A program made the translations under genes and the position numbers. A model generated the notes under the pieces. That model did not search any database and had not been told where the DNA came from. It was given only the letters and a program-made list of their open reading frames with translations. A stretch of 64,000 nt of DNA from Casuarina equisetifolia (lineage: Eukaryota > Streptophyta > Magnoliopsida > Fagales > Casuarinaceae), in NCBI GenBank assembly GCA_028551475.1, contig CM052360.1, forward strand, positions 24,746,682 through 24,810,681, in the 5' to 3' direction. Shown here piece after piece: positions 1-11,940 of the stretch (the first letter of the stretch is position 1; every line of letters begins with the position of its first letter).

Positions 1-133
1 GTTACTTTACAGCAAATCTAGGTTTCGGTGTTCTTGAAGAAATTATTCAATTTCTTCGAGATATTGTTTTTCAATTAGAGATAGAGAGAAGAAAACTACT
101 TTGCTTTATGGTTGTCGTCTTTGCAATTTTGAT

Positions 134-2029
134 ATGGATAGCAAATGTATTTCTCATTGGAACATTATTGGGAGTAAGAAAAAGATGGAGGCTGGAGATT
201 ATAGCATATGGCATTACTTAATCTTTTGTGAAGAATTCATGAGTGATGACTATGAGAATGATGTCATTTGTTGGGTGTGTGAAGAACCAATATCGGGACA
301 TCCTGCTTTCAAATGCTTGGAATGCAGCTTTGTACAGCACAAATCTTGTACCCAACTATCAGACTTGACAGAAATGGACCTCGGGCATCATATTTGGGAT
401 AGACACCACTTGATCTTGCAAGAAGAGACCAAGAATAATGCTGAGGAAGTAGTTTGTGTGGGATGCGGGGACGTAGCATCTGATCCAGCCTATAGATGCT
501 CCATACCTAAATGCACTTTCAATCTCCATAAGGCATGCCATCAATTATCGCATGCCATACAACACATCACACACCTGGAGCACCCTCTTGTTCTTACCCT
601 GCCAGGTTTTCAGGCTTGGTGTGGATTCTGCGGAAAAGATAGAGAGAAGGAGACTACTTTGCTTTATAGTTGTCTTCCTTGCAACTTTCAGTTGGATAAC
701 AAGTGTGCTTCGTCTTTGAAAATTACTGAATGTAACTTCGACCCACACGCGTTCATTCTTTGTCAAAAGCTGGCCCCGTTCAAATGTGAAGCTTGCGGTG
801 AAGCAACCAATGATTTTGCCTGCCAATGTAGCATCTGTGGGGTTTTGACTCATCCTATGTGTGCTTCTTTTCCATGCATGATTAAAATTATAGCACATCA
901 TCATTTTTTATCGCGCACCTATTGCCTTCGTCGGGTTAAGAAGTTGGAAAAGGCAATTTGTAAGCTCTGTTGTAAGAATGTGAATACAGAGCATGGAGCT
1001 TATTATTGTCCAGAATGTGATTATATTACTCACATGAAGTGTGCAAAAGAGATTCAGGACACATCAACTATTAATTCAGAAGCCACTGAGTTTGAGGACT
1101 ATACAAGACATTTGGTTTATTTGATTGAAGGGTTAAATGGAGAGGAGGATAAAGTAGTTGATGTTCCTTCAAAGATCAACCACAACAATCATCCCCAACA
1201 TGAGTTAATTCTCAGGTTTGAAGATTCTAGAAATGACAAGCAATTCCACAAGAATGACAACCGATGTGCGGTATGCATGCAATTTATTATCTTCCCCCCA
1301 TTTTACAGTTGTGAGGATTGCAACATTTTTGTTCACAGGAGATGTGCTGAACTTCCTAAAACCGTAAGGCGACCACAATTTGGCAAAAATCAATATATGC
1401 TCTCTTCTCATCTATTATCGTCCACAAATCATTTATTTCAGTGTTCTATATGTGACATTTATCGTCATGGCCTTTTCTACAAATCTAGAAAAACAAGGAT
1501 TGACGTCCAGTGTTTTTTGATTCCGGATACCATTAGTCACAAATGTCACCGACACTTGCTCCATCTTCCTATACTACCAGATTTCGGGTTCAAAGAAATT
1601 TGCGTTGGTCGTGGTAGGAATTTTAATGCATGGGACCGGTACTTAATGTGCTCAGAATGCAAGTTTTGGCTGTGTCTTAAATGTGCAATTCTTCCACTGG
1701 TTGCAAGGTATAGATACCATCCACATCTCCTAAAGCTCACCAACACATGTAAAGATGATTCGGAGGAATGTTATTGTCTACTTTGTGAAGAAAAATTGGA
1801 TCCAAAATATTGGTTTTATTCTTGTACGGATTGTGATTTTCCAGCTCATATCAAATGTGTCATTGGTAGCTCCTTGCAAAGTGGAAGACATGAGCATCCT
1901 GTGATACTTGTTAGAAAATGTGAGTACTCTCTTCAATGTCATTTGTGTGAAAAAAGCATAAGCAATTATGATAGGGCTTTTGAGTGTAATCAATGTAAAT
2001 TTAATTTTCACATTAAATGTTATTATTGA
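134..2029 (+). CDS. DC1 (divergent C1) domain protein, probably 5'-truncated
   Basis: Plant-specific Cys/His-rich zinc-binding protein. DC1 domains resemble the C1 domain of protein kinase C; their cellular roles are mostly unknown, with some links to defence. The frame is open from about position 38 and matches other DC1 copies from about 80, so the first in-frame ATG (134) lies inside a DC1 half-domain (CRLCNF...MDSKC). The true start may be upstream across an intron or lost; the ATG at 185 (MEAGDYSIWHY) matches the repeat-unit boundaries of the gene at 18832. About ten further DC1-like modules follow, each with a leading His-Pro or His-His, paired CxxC and a closing HxxC, ending in FHIKCYY. 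One module near 1600 reads CVGR where the paralogue has CSGC, which should weaken one zinc site. The C-terminal half is closely colinear with the gene at 18832. Paralogy is certain; expression is unknown. Confidence 0.82.
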   Translation: MDSKCISHWNIIGSKKKMEAGDYSIWHYLIFCEEFMSDDYENDVICWVCEEPISGHPAFKCLECSFVQHKSCTQLSDLTEMDLGHHIWDRHHLILQEETKNNAEEVVCVGCGDVASDPAYRCSIPKCTFNLHKACHQLSHAIQHITHLEHPLVLTLPGFQAWCGFCGKDREKETTLLYSCLPCNFQLDNKCASSLKITECNFDPHAFILCQKLAPFKCEACGEATNDFACQCSICGVLTHPMCASFPCMIKIIAHHHFLSRTYCLRRVKKLEKAICKLCCKNVNTEHGAYYCPECDYITHMKCAKEIQDTSTINSEATEFEDYTRHLVYLIEGLNGEEDKVVDVPSKINHNNHPQHELILRFEDSRNDKQFHKNDNRCAVCMQFIIFPPFYSCEDCNIFVHRRCAELPKTVRRPQFGKNQYMLSSHLLSSTNHLFQCSICDIYRHGLFYKSRKTRIDVQCFLIPDTISHKCHRHLLHLPILPDFGFKEICVGRGRNFNAWDRYLMCSECKFWLCLKCAILPLVARYRYHPHLLKLTNTCKDDSEECYCLLCEEKLDPKYWFYSCTDCDFPAHIKCVIGSSLQSGRHEHPVILVRKCEYSLQCHLCEKSISNYDRAFECNQCKFNFHIKCYY

Positions 2030-3205
2030 ATATACTCTTGAATGTTATTGAATATACTCTTAAACATCATTGAATGGCCCTTAGATTTTCATATTGAATG
2101 TACTCTTGAATGTCATTTGTGTAAAGAAAGTATAAGAAATGATATGGTTCTTGAATGTTATTATTCATAATGTCTCTTCATTTTTTCATGTAGTTCAGGA
2201 AAAATCTTCACCTCTCTCAAATTTCATTTTACAACTCTCAATACTATACATAAGGAAGTGAAAATCGAAGACCTCTAAAACCTATAATTTGATTGTAATT
2301 ATTTTTTACATCTTTCCGATAAGTGATGCTCAATTCCCATTTTAAGCGTCATAATAAAACTTCAATTGAAACCACTTATTGTTTGTAACTTTTAATTGCA
2401 CATCATTTTCATCAAACTCATCTAATTCACCTTTTTTCTCGTCTAAAATTAGATGAAGTTCAAAAATACCAAATAAATTGGCTTCATTTTTCTTCTTAAA
2501 CTTAAATTAATTAAAACTTTCCTTTAAAGTTCTAAAATCATAAAGGCTAAACTCATGATTTGAAGCTTTGAAATTTTTATTTACCTACTTTAGCATTATC
2601 TCATTAATGTATTCAAATTATTGTATATAGTCATGGCTAATTTAATCAAGGCTCACATACAAATTTTCCAAAACTTCAAAGCATTCTAGCCTTAAAGAAA
2701 GTTAGAATCATATATTAAATATACGTTTATGAAAAAATTAGGAATTACTAACCATAGAATACTATAGGGGGAAAAAGCTAGGATCATATATTAATTTCTA
2801 ACCATTGTGCCATAGAAGGTTTACATGAACGAAGAAGTGAAATTAGAAAAACTAACAGATAGTGAAAGTCATTCTCATAAATGTCGCCAAACCACGCACT
2901 ATTGTAACAAAACCCAAAAATAGATAAATAAACATGTGAATTGGTCCATATAACAGTAGGTTTATTGGTTATTCTATCAAAAGATATAAATTGAAATTTC
3001 TTATATATATCTAGACTCATAGGTAGGACAAATCTTAAATTTAAAACCTCTTACCATACGGCTCTCGAATGCACTAGATGCAAATTCGGTGACCATGGAA
3101 ATTACTGTTTTTTCATGTATTCTGAAAAACCATTATCAAGATGTAACACAACTTTACAAACAATTATTAGTTGCAAGTATTTCTCTCTATTTTAATCAAA
3201 AGATT
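2030..3205. repeat. 3' flank of DC1 gene, copy 1 of a segmental duplication
   Basis: AT-rich sequence without a supported gene. It is colinear with 23938-25958: for example the stretch about accumulating 'gaagacctctaaaacct' near 2265 recurs near 24985, and 'aagatgtaaca' with the following bases near 3140 recurs near 25890. It joins the DC1 3' end to the NFU tail in both copies. Confidence 0.75.
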
Positions 3206-3300
3206 TTACAGAAATTGAACTGCTGCGATAGCTGGAATTTTCTTGGTTTTTGTGTAACAGCCATCCGTACAGTCACCGGCAACGGGTCCCGTAAGCTGCA
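3206..3300 (-). pseudogene. NFU (NifU-like) C-terminal remnant, copy 1
   Basis: Read on the minus strand, this encodes an AVTQKPRKIPAIAAVQFL-stop tail, the counterpart of [19 protein letters not shown]-stop in the NFU exon at 25959-26147. Homology fades within the preceding TGPxAG segment because of a small deletion, and only the last 30 or so codons survive. It sits convergent to the DC1 gene, exactly as in the second copy, so it marks the end of a duplicated block. It cannot be functional. Confidence 0.7.
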
Positions 3301-3859
3301 AGGAAGAATGCAGGTTTTGCAGTCTGCAGGATGAAATCAGCAGGTGTAATCAACAATTGACGGTACCCTCGGGCAGTGCGACGTAGGTCGGAGGAAAAAT
3401 AGTACACTCGTCTGAACCAAAGACGTGAAAGAATCTTGGAAATCTGTGTTCTTTTGAAATGCAATTGGGAACATAAAAGTAAAAAACGGGAAGCCTTCCC
3501 CTAAAACATGAATCCATCTTCTCAGAAAACCCTGATTATAATTCCTCTTGCTTTATTTTCACGTCCCATAATCGGTCTTCAACTAAATGGGGCCAAATTA
3601 CGGCGTATGGAACACGCGTCTCCTTCCGTATTTACAAGCCAGCCGTCTCCTTCTCGTCGTGGACGGTAGCTTGCCATGCCCACCAGTGATTGCATCCCAA
3701 GTCCACGAAAATGGCGGACGAAAAACTTATTCCAAATCCAGCCTCTGAAGAATGGCATACACATGGTTAGATGGCACTTGCGTGGCTTCTAAATAGCGTC
3801 TCTGACTCCATTGCACACTAACGTCTAAACTTACAACTTCGGCCGCGGTTTGGAGTTTC
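3301..3859. other. Intergenic sequence upstream of the chimeric locus, no gene seen
   Basis: No convincing coding region. Bases near 3360-3400 (TCGGGCAGTGCGA and flanks) match 39040-39070 downstream of the second chimeric locus. Bases near 3310-3330 weakly continue the NFU-side homology (compare 26270-26300). Confidence 0.4.
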
Positions 3860-4059
3860 CTGGCAACTGCATACGCTGCCTTAGCCAGTGTGCCTGCAGG
3901 GACCACCCCCCGTGAAGCGTTTTCTCTGCACCAACCGCAGGGACCACCAACCCACTTCTATCAGACCATTCCGCCGGCCAAGTCGGCGGCTTCTGACCTC
4001 GCCCTACCGACCCAGACCACCCATCAACACCCCGCAGACTGCTAACATTGGGTCTGGAT
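3860..4059 (+). pseudogene. Copia gag-derived exon of chimeric locus 1, left part
   Basis: Matches 31780-31960 of the second chimeric locus (shared ACTGCATACGCTGCC and CCATTCCGCCGG stretches). The Gln/Pro/Thr-rich translation resembles the spacer of copia gag proteins ahead of the zinc knuckle. Broken relic. Copia element 1 interrupts it at 4060 and the homology resumes at 9080. Confidence 0.6.
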
Positions 4060-4485
4060 TGTCAAAGATTTAAGTGTTTGACAAGTGTGGAGAAAAGTAT
4101 GAAGGAGAGAAAGGCAGTGAATCGCCGAGAGGTCTTTCGCACTTGGCCTTTTTGATAATTTCAGACTTACAAAGGATAGATAGATAAAATCTAGGACCAA
4201 GAGTTATGTTTCTAACTAAGCAGAACTTGCTGCCTAAATACCAAAAGGCAACACACTCTCTTACACGCAAACTTAATGACAATAAGACAAAAGTATCAGG
4301 CGCACATTACTGCATTGAAGTGAACAAACCAAAAATAATTATGCCTGCTCTGTGCTGAGATGGAGTACACGGCAGTGCCTTGAGTGGGAACAATTTTTTT
4401 AGACCTTCTGTCAAACACCTCCAAGACACGCTTGTAGTTTCCCCATCTAACGTGCACCCATTACCAAACTTCAAATCTTCTGACA
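4060..4485 (-). repeat. LTR of copia element 1 (3' LTR in element orientation)
   Basis: Begins TGTCA and ends TGACA on the plus strand, the short inverted termini of an LTR. 426 bp. It nearly repeats 8641-9074 and is flanked by TGGAT on the outside and the polypurine tract on the inside. Confidence 0.93.
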
Positions 4486-4499
4486 CTCCCCCTTAATGG

Positions 4500-5973
4500 G
4501 GAGTATGGTGACACCAAGCCTTTTCATAAGTTTTTCATGCTGAGCAACATCTAAACCCTTAGTTAGGATATCTGCCAATTGTTCTTCACTTCGGCAGTGC
4601 ACTAGTTCAATATTTCCAACTTCCACAATTTCACGCACATAGTGGACTTTAATGGCAATGTGCTTGGTTCTTGAGTGGTGACTTGGATTAGTAGCCATGG
4701 CAATGGCTGACTTGCTGTCACAGTAGATTTTGGTGGAGTTATACTGCTCATATCCTACCTCAGACAGCAGCCTTCTAATCCATATGCTCTGACTTCCAGC
4801 AGCTGAGACAGCAACATATTCTGCCTCAGCCGTGGATAATGCAATTGAGCTTTGCTTCTTGGAGCTCTAACTGAACACTGCCGTGCTAAGTGAGAATGCA
4901 TACCCGGAAGTACTTTTAGAGTCTTTGGAATTGCCTGCCCAATCACTGTCCGAGTATCCCACCAGTTCTATTTTCTTTTTTGCTTCATAAAACAACCCAT
5001 GATTCAGTGTTCCCTGCAAATATCGCAGCACCCTTTTGGCCTTTTTGAAATGTGAATTAAAAGGCCTTTGCATGAACCTAGACAGTAATGACACAGAGTA
5101 CAAAATGTTTGGCCTGGTTGTAGCCAGATACAAGAGACTGCCAATTAAACTTTGATACATAGTTGGATTGGACTCACCCGATTCATCTTCATAAGGAGTT
5201 TTTTCACCTTGAACAAGTGGGGTTGGAACCGGATTGGAATCAATCAAGTTGTATTTGATGAGCAATTCCTTTATAAACTTGGTTTGACACACAAAGATTC
5301 CTTCCTCTTGTTGAAAGATTTCTAAACCAAGGAAGTACCTCATTAATCCAAGATCATTCATCTGAAAGTTGGCCATCATCTCTGCTTTGAATTCTGCTAA
5401 CATGCTTTCTGAGCTGCCTGTGTATACAAGGTCATCAACATAGATAGAAACTATCAATATTGCATTACCTTGATGCTTAAGGAACAAGGTTGGCTCGCTT
5501 GGACTTCTGGAAAAACCACACTTGATGAAATGTGAGCTGATTCGACTGAACCAAGTTCTAGGGGCCTACTTGAGGCCGTATAAAGCCTTCTTGAGCCTTA
5601 AAACTTTTCCTTCTTGTCCCTTGACCTCAAAACCTTGTGGTTGATTGATGAAGACTTCCTCAATCAGTTCTCCATTTAGGAATGCTGCTTTAACATCTAG
5701 TTGATGCAGCTTCCAGTGGTTCTGAGCAGCTATGGATATGATCAATCGGATGGTTTCCAGCCGGGCTACAAGTGCAAAAGTTTCTCCATAGTCTTCTCCT
5801 GCTACTTGTGCATAACCCTTCACCACAAGTCTGGCTTTAAGTCTCTGCACAGATCCATCTGGATTCAATTTGGTTTTGTAAATCCATTTTACACCTATGG
5901 ACTTCTTGCCTTTGGGAAGATCAGCCAACTCCCAAGTTTGATTTTGGACAATGGTATTTATCTCCTCTTCCAT
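4500..5973 (-). pseudogene. Reverse transcriptase and RNase H region of copia element 1
   Basis: Minus-strand RVT_2 type reverse transcriptase with the copia signatures LDVKAAFLNGEL near 5690 and the YVDD box (IYVDDLVYTG) near 5430. RNase H follows, with YSDSDWAG and a C-terminal ADILTKGL motif near 4560. Part of a broken element. Confidence 0.88.
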
Positions 5974-5982
5974 TGCTGCTTT

Positions 5983-7134
5983 CTAACCCTTATCGATGGC
6001 TGCCTCTTGGAAAGTGAGTGGCTCAAGTGTAGCTAGGTTACAGCACTCATAAATGTCTTCAAGAAGGTGCATTTTCACAGGGGTTCCTTCAAAAGGACCT
6101 CTCCCTCCCTGCGTGACTATAGGTTGGTGTTCTGCATCATGCTGTCCAGGTTCAATCCTCATTTCTGGAGTGGATTGATCATTATTTGCTTCTCTTTCAT
6201 CCTGCTGTGCTTCTGGGCAGATTAGAGGAATTTGATAAACTTCCTTCTTCTTCTCCCAATTCCAAGAGGCAGATTCTTCAAACACAACATCTCTTGTGAT
6301 GGATAACTTCTCTTGATTCAAGAGATATATTCTGTAGCCTTTGGAAGTAAGACTATACCCCATCATGACTCCTTTCTCAACCTTCCCTTCTAGTTTGTGT
6401 CTGATCTGTGTAGGAGTATGAACATAGCACAAAGAACCAAAAATCCTTAGATGTTGAATAGATGGTTTAGTGCCATACCATGCTTCATATGGAGTCACTT
6501 GTTGTAGAGCATTTGTAGGGCTTCTGTTGAGCAAGTATACAGTAGTGTGCACTGCTTCTGCCCAGAACAGATGAGGAACACCTTTCTCTTGCATCATGCA
6601 GCGAGCTCTCTCCATGACAGTCCGATTTTTCCTTTCTACTACCCCGTTTTGCTGAGGGCTGTATGCTGTGGTGAGTTGCCTCTCTATCCCTTCTTCATCA
6701 CAGAAGGCTTTAAATTCACGAGAGAGATATTCTCCCCCTTGATCAGACCTGAGCTTCTTAATGTGTCTGCTGCTCTCCTTTTCTGCCTGGTTCTTATATT
6801 TCTTAAAGAAATCTAGGGCTTGAGATTTTTCTTTCAAGAAAAACACCCAAGTCATTCGAGTACAATCATCAATAAATAAGATGAAGTACCTGCTGCCTTG
6901 GGTTGTAGTGGTTCTCATTAGACCACAAATATCAGTATGCACCAGATCTAGACACTGCCCTTTTTTGTTACTGTTGCTGGCAGTATTGAATGGTTGTCTA
7001 TGGCTCTTCCCTATCTGACATGTCCCATAAACAATCCCAGCCTCCTCCATCTGTGGCAGTCCTACAACCATCTTCTCAGTATGTAATTTTTTTAAGGCAT
7101 TGAAGTTGAGATGTCCAAACCTTTTGTGCCACAA
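5983..7134 (-). pseudogene. Integrase region of copia element 1
   Basis: GAG-pre-integrase zinc module beginning WHKRFGHLN, then the rve catalytic core with its DDE acids: Asp in VHTDICG, Asp in RSDQGGEYL and Glu in SPQQNGVVERKNRT. The copia-type C-terminal extension with GYSLTSKGYRIY follows. Part of the same element; not a host gene. Confidence 0.9.
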
Positions 7135-8589
7135 TCATGAATCTTCCAATTTGGTGCTTAATGCAGTAGGCAGTGAGTATTCAAACTTGATAGGATAATT
7201 ACGTGAAGTTTCCATATCAATTACTGCCAATGGTGTTGTGAAATCAGAAGACTCATAGATGGAACACTTCTTGTTTTTGAAGAGCAAAACATACCCATTT
7301 TCATCCATTTGCCCGACACTAAGTAAGTTGTGACTTAGTTCTGGCACCCACAAAACTTCCTTCACTGTCTTAACACCTTTCCCTGTGTGCACAGCAATCT
7401 CCCCCTTTCCTTTTACCTCAATAAACATAGAGTTACCAAGTTTAACTCTAGTGGTGAATGATTTGTTAAGGTGGGTGAAAATGTGTTCATCATAAGTCAT
7501 ATGATTGCTGCAACCACTGTCCAAATACCATAGATTAGCATTATTTGTAACAGCAGAGCAGTTAGCATAAAACAAAGATGTTTCGGGTTGGCTTTTTAAG
7601 GAGTTTGGAATGGTAGGGCATTTGGCAAGGAAGAGAGTGGTTTCGGGTTCAATAGGAGTGGCTTCAATGAGGTTGGCTTGTTGGGGTTCTTTTGACCGGC
7701 AATCCTTCTCTAGATGTCCAAACTTAGAGCAAAAATTACATTTAGGCTTCCCCTTCATCCAACAGTTTTTCTCAAGGTGATTTGTTTTCTTACACACCTT
7801 GCAGGGAGGAAATTTCCCTTTTCCATCCTCTCCTCCTCTCTTTTCTTCCAAGGTTCTAGATTCTAAGGACATTTTGGCCTTGAAGGCTGATTCTATGGGA
7901 CTTTTTTCTTTGATTCTGGTGGTCCTTTTTTCAAAGGCCTCAAGGGACCCCATGAGTTCTCTAACCGGCATGGTTGTGAAATCTTTTGTCTCTTCTAAGG
8001 TAGTAACTGTGGAATCAAACCTAGGGGTTAGGCTTACAAGTATCTTTTCCACAATTCTCCTATTGGTTAACTCTTCTCCTAGAGATCTGATTTGGCTAAC
8101 AACAGAATTTATTCTACTATAATACTCCATAACATATTCATCTTCTTCAATTTTTAGCAATTCAAAGTCTCTTTTCAAAGCTTGAGCTCTAACTTGTCTT
8201 ACCTTGGGTATGCCGAGGAACTCATTTTTCAGTAGAGTCCATGCCTCATGAGCTGTGGTTGCATAAGCTATCCGCTCAAAGGCTTCCTCAGTCACAGCCA
8301 TCTGCATCACCATCAATGCCTTTAGCCCTTTATCCTGGTGCCTCCTGTGTTTCTCTCGCTCTACTGGTGTAAGAGCTTGGACTTCTTCTTCTGTAAGTTT
8401 TGGATAACCCTTATCTACTAGATCCCACACACCTTGGCATTTGAAGTACGTGGTCATTCTTATAGACCAGTACAAGTAGTTTTTGCCATGGAATATTGTG
8501 AGTGGAAGCTGAGAGTTTGGGAAGAATGGAGCGGAAGCGGTGCTGGAAGTTGAAGAAGAGGATGAGGAACCAGAGTTTGGTGACTCCAT
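7135..8589 (-). pseudogene. Gag and protease region of copia element 1
   Basis: A 484-residue frame starting MESPNSGSSS. It has the UBN2-type capsid region (HGKNYLYWSIRMTTYFK), two CCHC knuckles (CKVCKKTNHLEKNC and CNFCSKFGHLEKDC) and the retropepsin active site WYLDSGCSNHM. It lies just inside the primer-binding site. Confidence 0.9.
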
Positions 8590-8640
8590 GGCTCAAGGAA
8601 TAGGTAACAGGATCGGGTCTGAACCTGGCTCTGATACCAC

Positions 8641-9074
8641 TGTCAAAGATTTAAGTGTTTGACAAGTGTGGAGAAAAGTATGAAGGAGAGAAAGGCAGTG
8701 AATCGCCGAGAGGTCTGAAAGAGTAGCACTTGACCTTTTTGATAATTTCAGACTTACAAAGGATAGATAGATAAAATCTAGGACCGAGAGTTATGTTTCT
8801 AACTAAGCAGAACTTGCTGCCTAAATACCAAAAGGCAACACACTCTCTTACACGCAAACTTAATGACAATAAGACAAAAGTATTAGGGGCACATTACTGC
8901 ACTGAAGTGAACAAACCAAAAATAATTATGCCTGCTTTGTGCTGAGATGGAGTACACGGCAGTGTCTTGAGTGGGAATCAATTTTTTTTAGACCTTCTGT
9001 CAAACACCTCCAAGACACACTTGTAGTTTCCCCATCTAACGTGCACCCATTACCAAACTTCAAATCTTCTGACA
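8641..9074 (-). repeat. LTR of copia element 1 (5' LTR in element orientation)
   Basis: 434 bp, TGTCA...TGACA, with the primer-binding site immediately to its left and the TGGAT target duplication to its right. Confidence 0.93.
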
Positions 9075-9079
9075 TGGAT

Positions 9080-9290
9080 GAGACAACCAAAATGTCAGAT
9101 TTGTCTCCGATTTGGGCACGAAGCAATCAGTGTAGCGGACATTACAACCCAAATTTTCAGCCGTACGCCGCCACTGCCGCCTCAGTCACGTGTGATGGAC
9201 GGAGGAACTTGGTTTCCTGATGCGACCCATTATATTATAAGCTAGCCCATCCCAACTCTCTGCTGGCTACCCATATTCAAGTTCGCTGTT
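9080..9290 (+). pseudogene. Copia gag-derived exon of chimeric locus 1, right part
   Basis: Resumes the homology broken at 4059. The stretch encoding a knuckle-like SDLSPIWARSNQCSG aligns with 31990-32200 of locus 2, which reads CLRFGHEAIQCRERYN followed by a protease-like WFTDSTNSIM. This is an old broken copia gag/protease segment, older than the element inserted in it. Confidence 0.6.
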
Positions 9291-9529
9291 GATTACAGGT
9301 TACGGATCAACTTTTTTTATCGTTATGTTTTCCTATTAATTCTCAAAATTATTGAAGTTCCGTTCGCTTCATTACCAAAATATTGTTGGCTGTTTCTATA
9401 ACTTGTACTTCAAAGATTTGATCAAAGCTGAAAGAGTTGATAATGTTCTTATTAGCTGTAAATTGTCAATTGGATCTGACATGACTCCCATTTCTCTCGT
9501 TTTTGTGCTATCTTCTCTTGTTTTCATAG

Positions 9530-9699
9530 AATATCAAAGGCAAAATTACCTAGAGCCCGATTCTATTCAAGGATGGGTGCATAACAAAGAGGAAGCTGCA
9601 TTCCTTGCACAGGACGAATGGGATGGAGAATACTGTCCGGAGGATGAATGGGAAGGTGAATACTACTCAGAGGCAGAAAAGTGCATACGAAGAAGTTGA
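9530..9699 (+). pseudogene. Acidic Tyr/Glu-rich exon of chimeric locus 1
   Basis: A pyrimidine-rich tract and TTTTCATAG precede the exon, which begins EYQRQNYLEPDSIQGWVHN and runs into short acidic repeats (EWDGEYCPEDEWEGEYYSE) before a stop. The second locus has the same acceptor and start at 32469 with many more repeats. The family is not recognised. Whether it is translated is unknown; the conserved splice acceptor in both copies suggests it once was an exon. Confidence 0.45.
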
Positions 9700-9825
9700 A
9701 TCTTTCTCACGGTTTATAATTGTGGGATAGGCGGCGGCATGCAAGTTTGTCGATGGAAATAACTATTCCAATTTGCTGAAACCTCATTTCCATTTTGTCT
9801 TCTTTTTGGACCAAAATCCAACAAA

Positions 9826-11940
9826 GGCTTATGCTCCAGAAGGTTGGGGGAAAAATAAAAATAAAAATAAAAAACCAAAATGTACCGCTTTGCACTTCCT
9901 TTGATTGAAAAAATTAAATTTCTTACTTTGGACGGTTTAGAATGAACAATCCACTCGAGATTGTTTAAAAAATCGAACAAGAGCAAATTAAATACATGGT
10001 GATATCTTGTGGGTTTGCTCTTCTTCCCAGGAATGCAGTGCAATCAGGTTCCTTTCTTCTGGGGGCTTCTCCATACCACAATCCCCAAAAAACAAAAGCA
10101 AATGTGATGGAAGTGCCGCACTTTGGATGGCCAAGATTAAAAATGAGCCAAGACCCATCGTCTCTAGGACTTGGGGGAGTTCTGGTCACTGCAGTGTGAC
10201 CATTAACTGTAAAGTTTTTATTTTTCATTTTTTGGGGCATTATAAGGAATAAGTCAATATGTGCCACAAAGATTATTAGGTTGACCAATAATATTTTTAG
10301 CCATTTAATACAAAAGTTTAACTATCCTGCTTCACAAAAATGATATTACGTGACCAACATTTCAGCTAATAAGCAATATATTAAGCTGTTTGATGCAAAA
10401 GCTTCAATATCTTATTGCGGAAGAATGATTATCATGGAAATGGAATGATAGGGATGGCCGATCTTAAGGAGCCCAAACCATGAAAGTCAAACTTGACGTC
10501 GTTCGCCTGTTCCAACTTGGAAAAAATAGAGTGCTTATTGAAATGGAGTAGAATTTTTTTCTTCCAAATAGCTCTTGCTTTCCTTTACAGGTTTCACAAC
10601 TCTAACATACAAATTACTTCTTGTATTTCCATTCATCTCCGTATGACTTTCTTTTTTTTCTTTTTATGGTATCTCAACTAAAGCAACCTCTCCGATCATA
10701 ATAATGAGCTTCAAGGGTCACATTCATCTCTACACCAAAGTATTCATGAATCGTCTTATGCAAATAATAAGACTAATATTGTTCTTTATATGTACTTTGT
10801 TATATGAGTTTCTTCTTATTTTTAGTTGTTTGTGGTTTTAGAAAAACTTCACCTCTTAAATGCATTTCTATTTGTATTGATATGAGTTTATTTTGGTCAA
10901 AAACAACTTGCTTTTGTTTCTCAAATTTTATTTTACAACTCTCAACATTATTGATATCACTGAAATTGGTCTTTAGACTCTACACCATTAATGTTGCAAA
11001 TGATAATAGTGAAATTGGATAGTAAAAAAATATAATCCGAAGGAGGAAAGAAAAAGAGCATTCGTTCTTCTCTTTCGCAAAACCTATATGGCCTCTTCTT
11101 TCCCTTAGTTTGCACCATTCACAGAGTAGCCCTTCATTACCTATTTGCGATTGATTGACGGCTGTCCTCAAGTTGCCGACTGAATCCAGAATTTTTGGAT
11201 TGTTACCAAGGCATTTGAATTTGATTCAAACGTTCTTCTCTTGATTCCAAAACCAAATGGATCTTAAGTTTGCCAGACGCTCCATGCAATTCCAAATGGC
11301 TTTTATCGATTCACAAGAAGCTCCCAAGGATTCAAAACTATTTCTTCTTAAATTTTCGATGTTTCTCCTTACTCGCTAGATGTTACCTTGAGTGGAAAGG
11401 TTACGTGGATGTTTCTATGCCAATTTCTACTGAAGCTTCAGTATAGAAATCACTTCAAGTTTGCATACAATTTGATTCAGGATCTAAGATAATGATATAG
11501 TTAAAAGTGGTAGGGTTCTTTTTGATGAGGAAAGTTTGTGAAGCAAGTGAAAATCACACTAAGATTTTAGAGAAAACTTACAATGAATTTTATTCCACCT
11601 TGAAAACACATAAATTTCTTTGCACATATTTTATATAGAAAAATGCATAGTAAAATAGGAGACTTATAAACCTCCAATAAAATGACTGTCTAAATCTATG
11701 AATCTATTTTCGACAATCCTCCTCAAATTTAGTATTTTGTACCAACAAAATAGCAGATTTGTAAAATAAACCTTTAGCGGATCAAAACACAGTTTGATTG
11801 GATGAACTTAAGAACTAGACGACTTTTGAATCTAGTGGCCCGTGTGTAAGCTCTCCAATACTAGACTCGCGGATCCGAAAAATTGGGTCCAAAAGTCCCA
11901 GAAATTGGACTCATTAGTTTAATAAATTGAGCTTAAAGGT
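9826..11940. repeat. About 2.1-kb dispersed repeat, copy R1
   Basis: Colinear with 56160-58590 and 58591-60647. Landmarks are a block near 10020-10200 (ACCACAATCC, AAAAGCAAA, GTGATGGAAGTGCCGC), a GGGATGGCCGATCTTAAGGA block near 10455 and a CAATCCTCCTCAAATTTAGTA block near 11717. Short open frames inside it are not conserved between copies, so it is treated as non-coding. The source is unknown. Confidence 0.72.

Larger units (their letters stand above)
4060..9074 (-). mobile_element. Copia element 1, full-length Ty1/copia retrotransposon (fossil)
   Basis: A complete 5.0-kb LTR element on the minus strand with both LTRs, a 5-bp target duplication (TGGAT at 4055-4059 and 9075-9079), a primer-binding site next to the LTR at 8641 (TGGTATCAGAGCC, tRNA-Met type) and a polypurine tract next to 4485. 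The internal order gag, protease, integrase, reverse transcriptase, RNase H is that of Ty1/copia. By eye the two LTRs differ at about 8 substituted sites in roughly 426 plus three small indels, so the insertion is fairly young, of the order of a million years or a few million at slow woody-plant rates (inference). The coding region is broken at a handful of places. It lies inside the gag-derived exon of chimeric locus 1. Confidence 0.93.

Noticed and set aside
1-60. GTTCTTGAAGAAATTA at 30-45 resembles the start of the NFU last exon (GTTCTTGAAGAAATAAG)
   Set aside because: Only about 14 bases agree and the next codons diverge completely; taken as chance.
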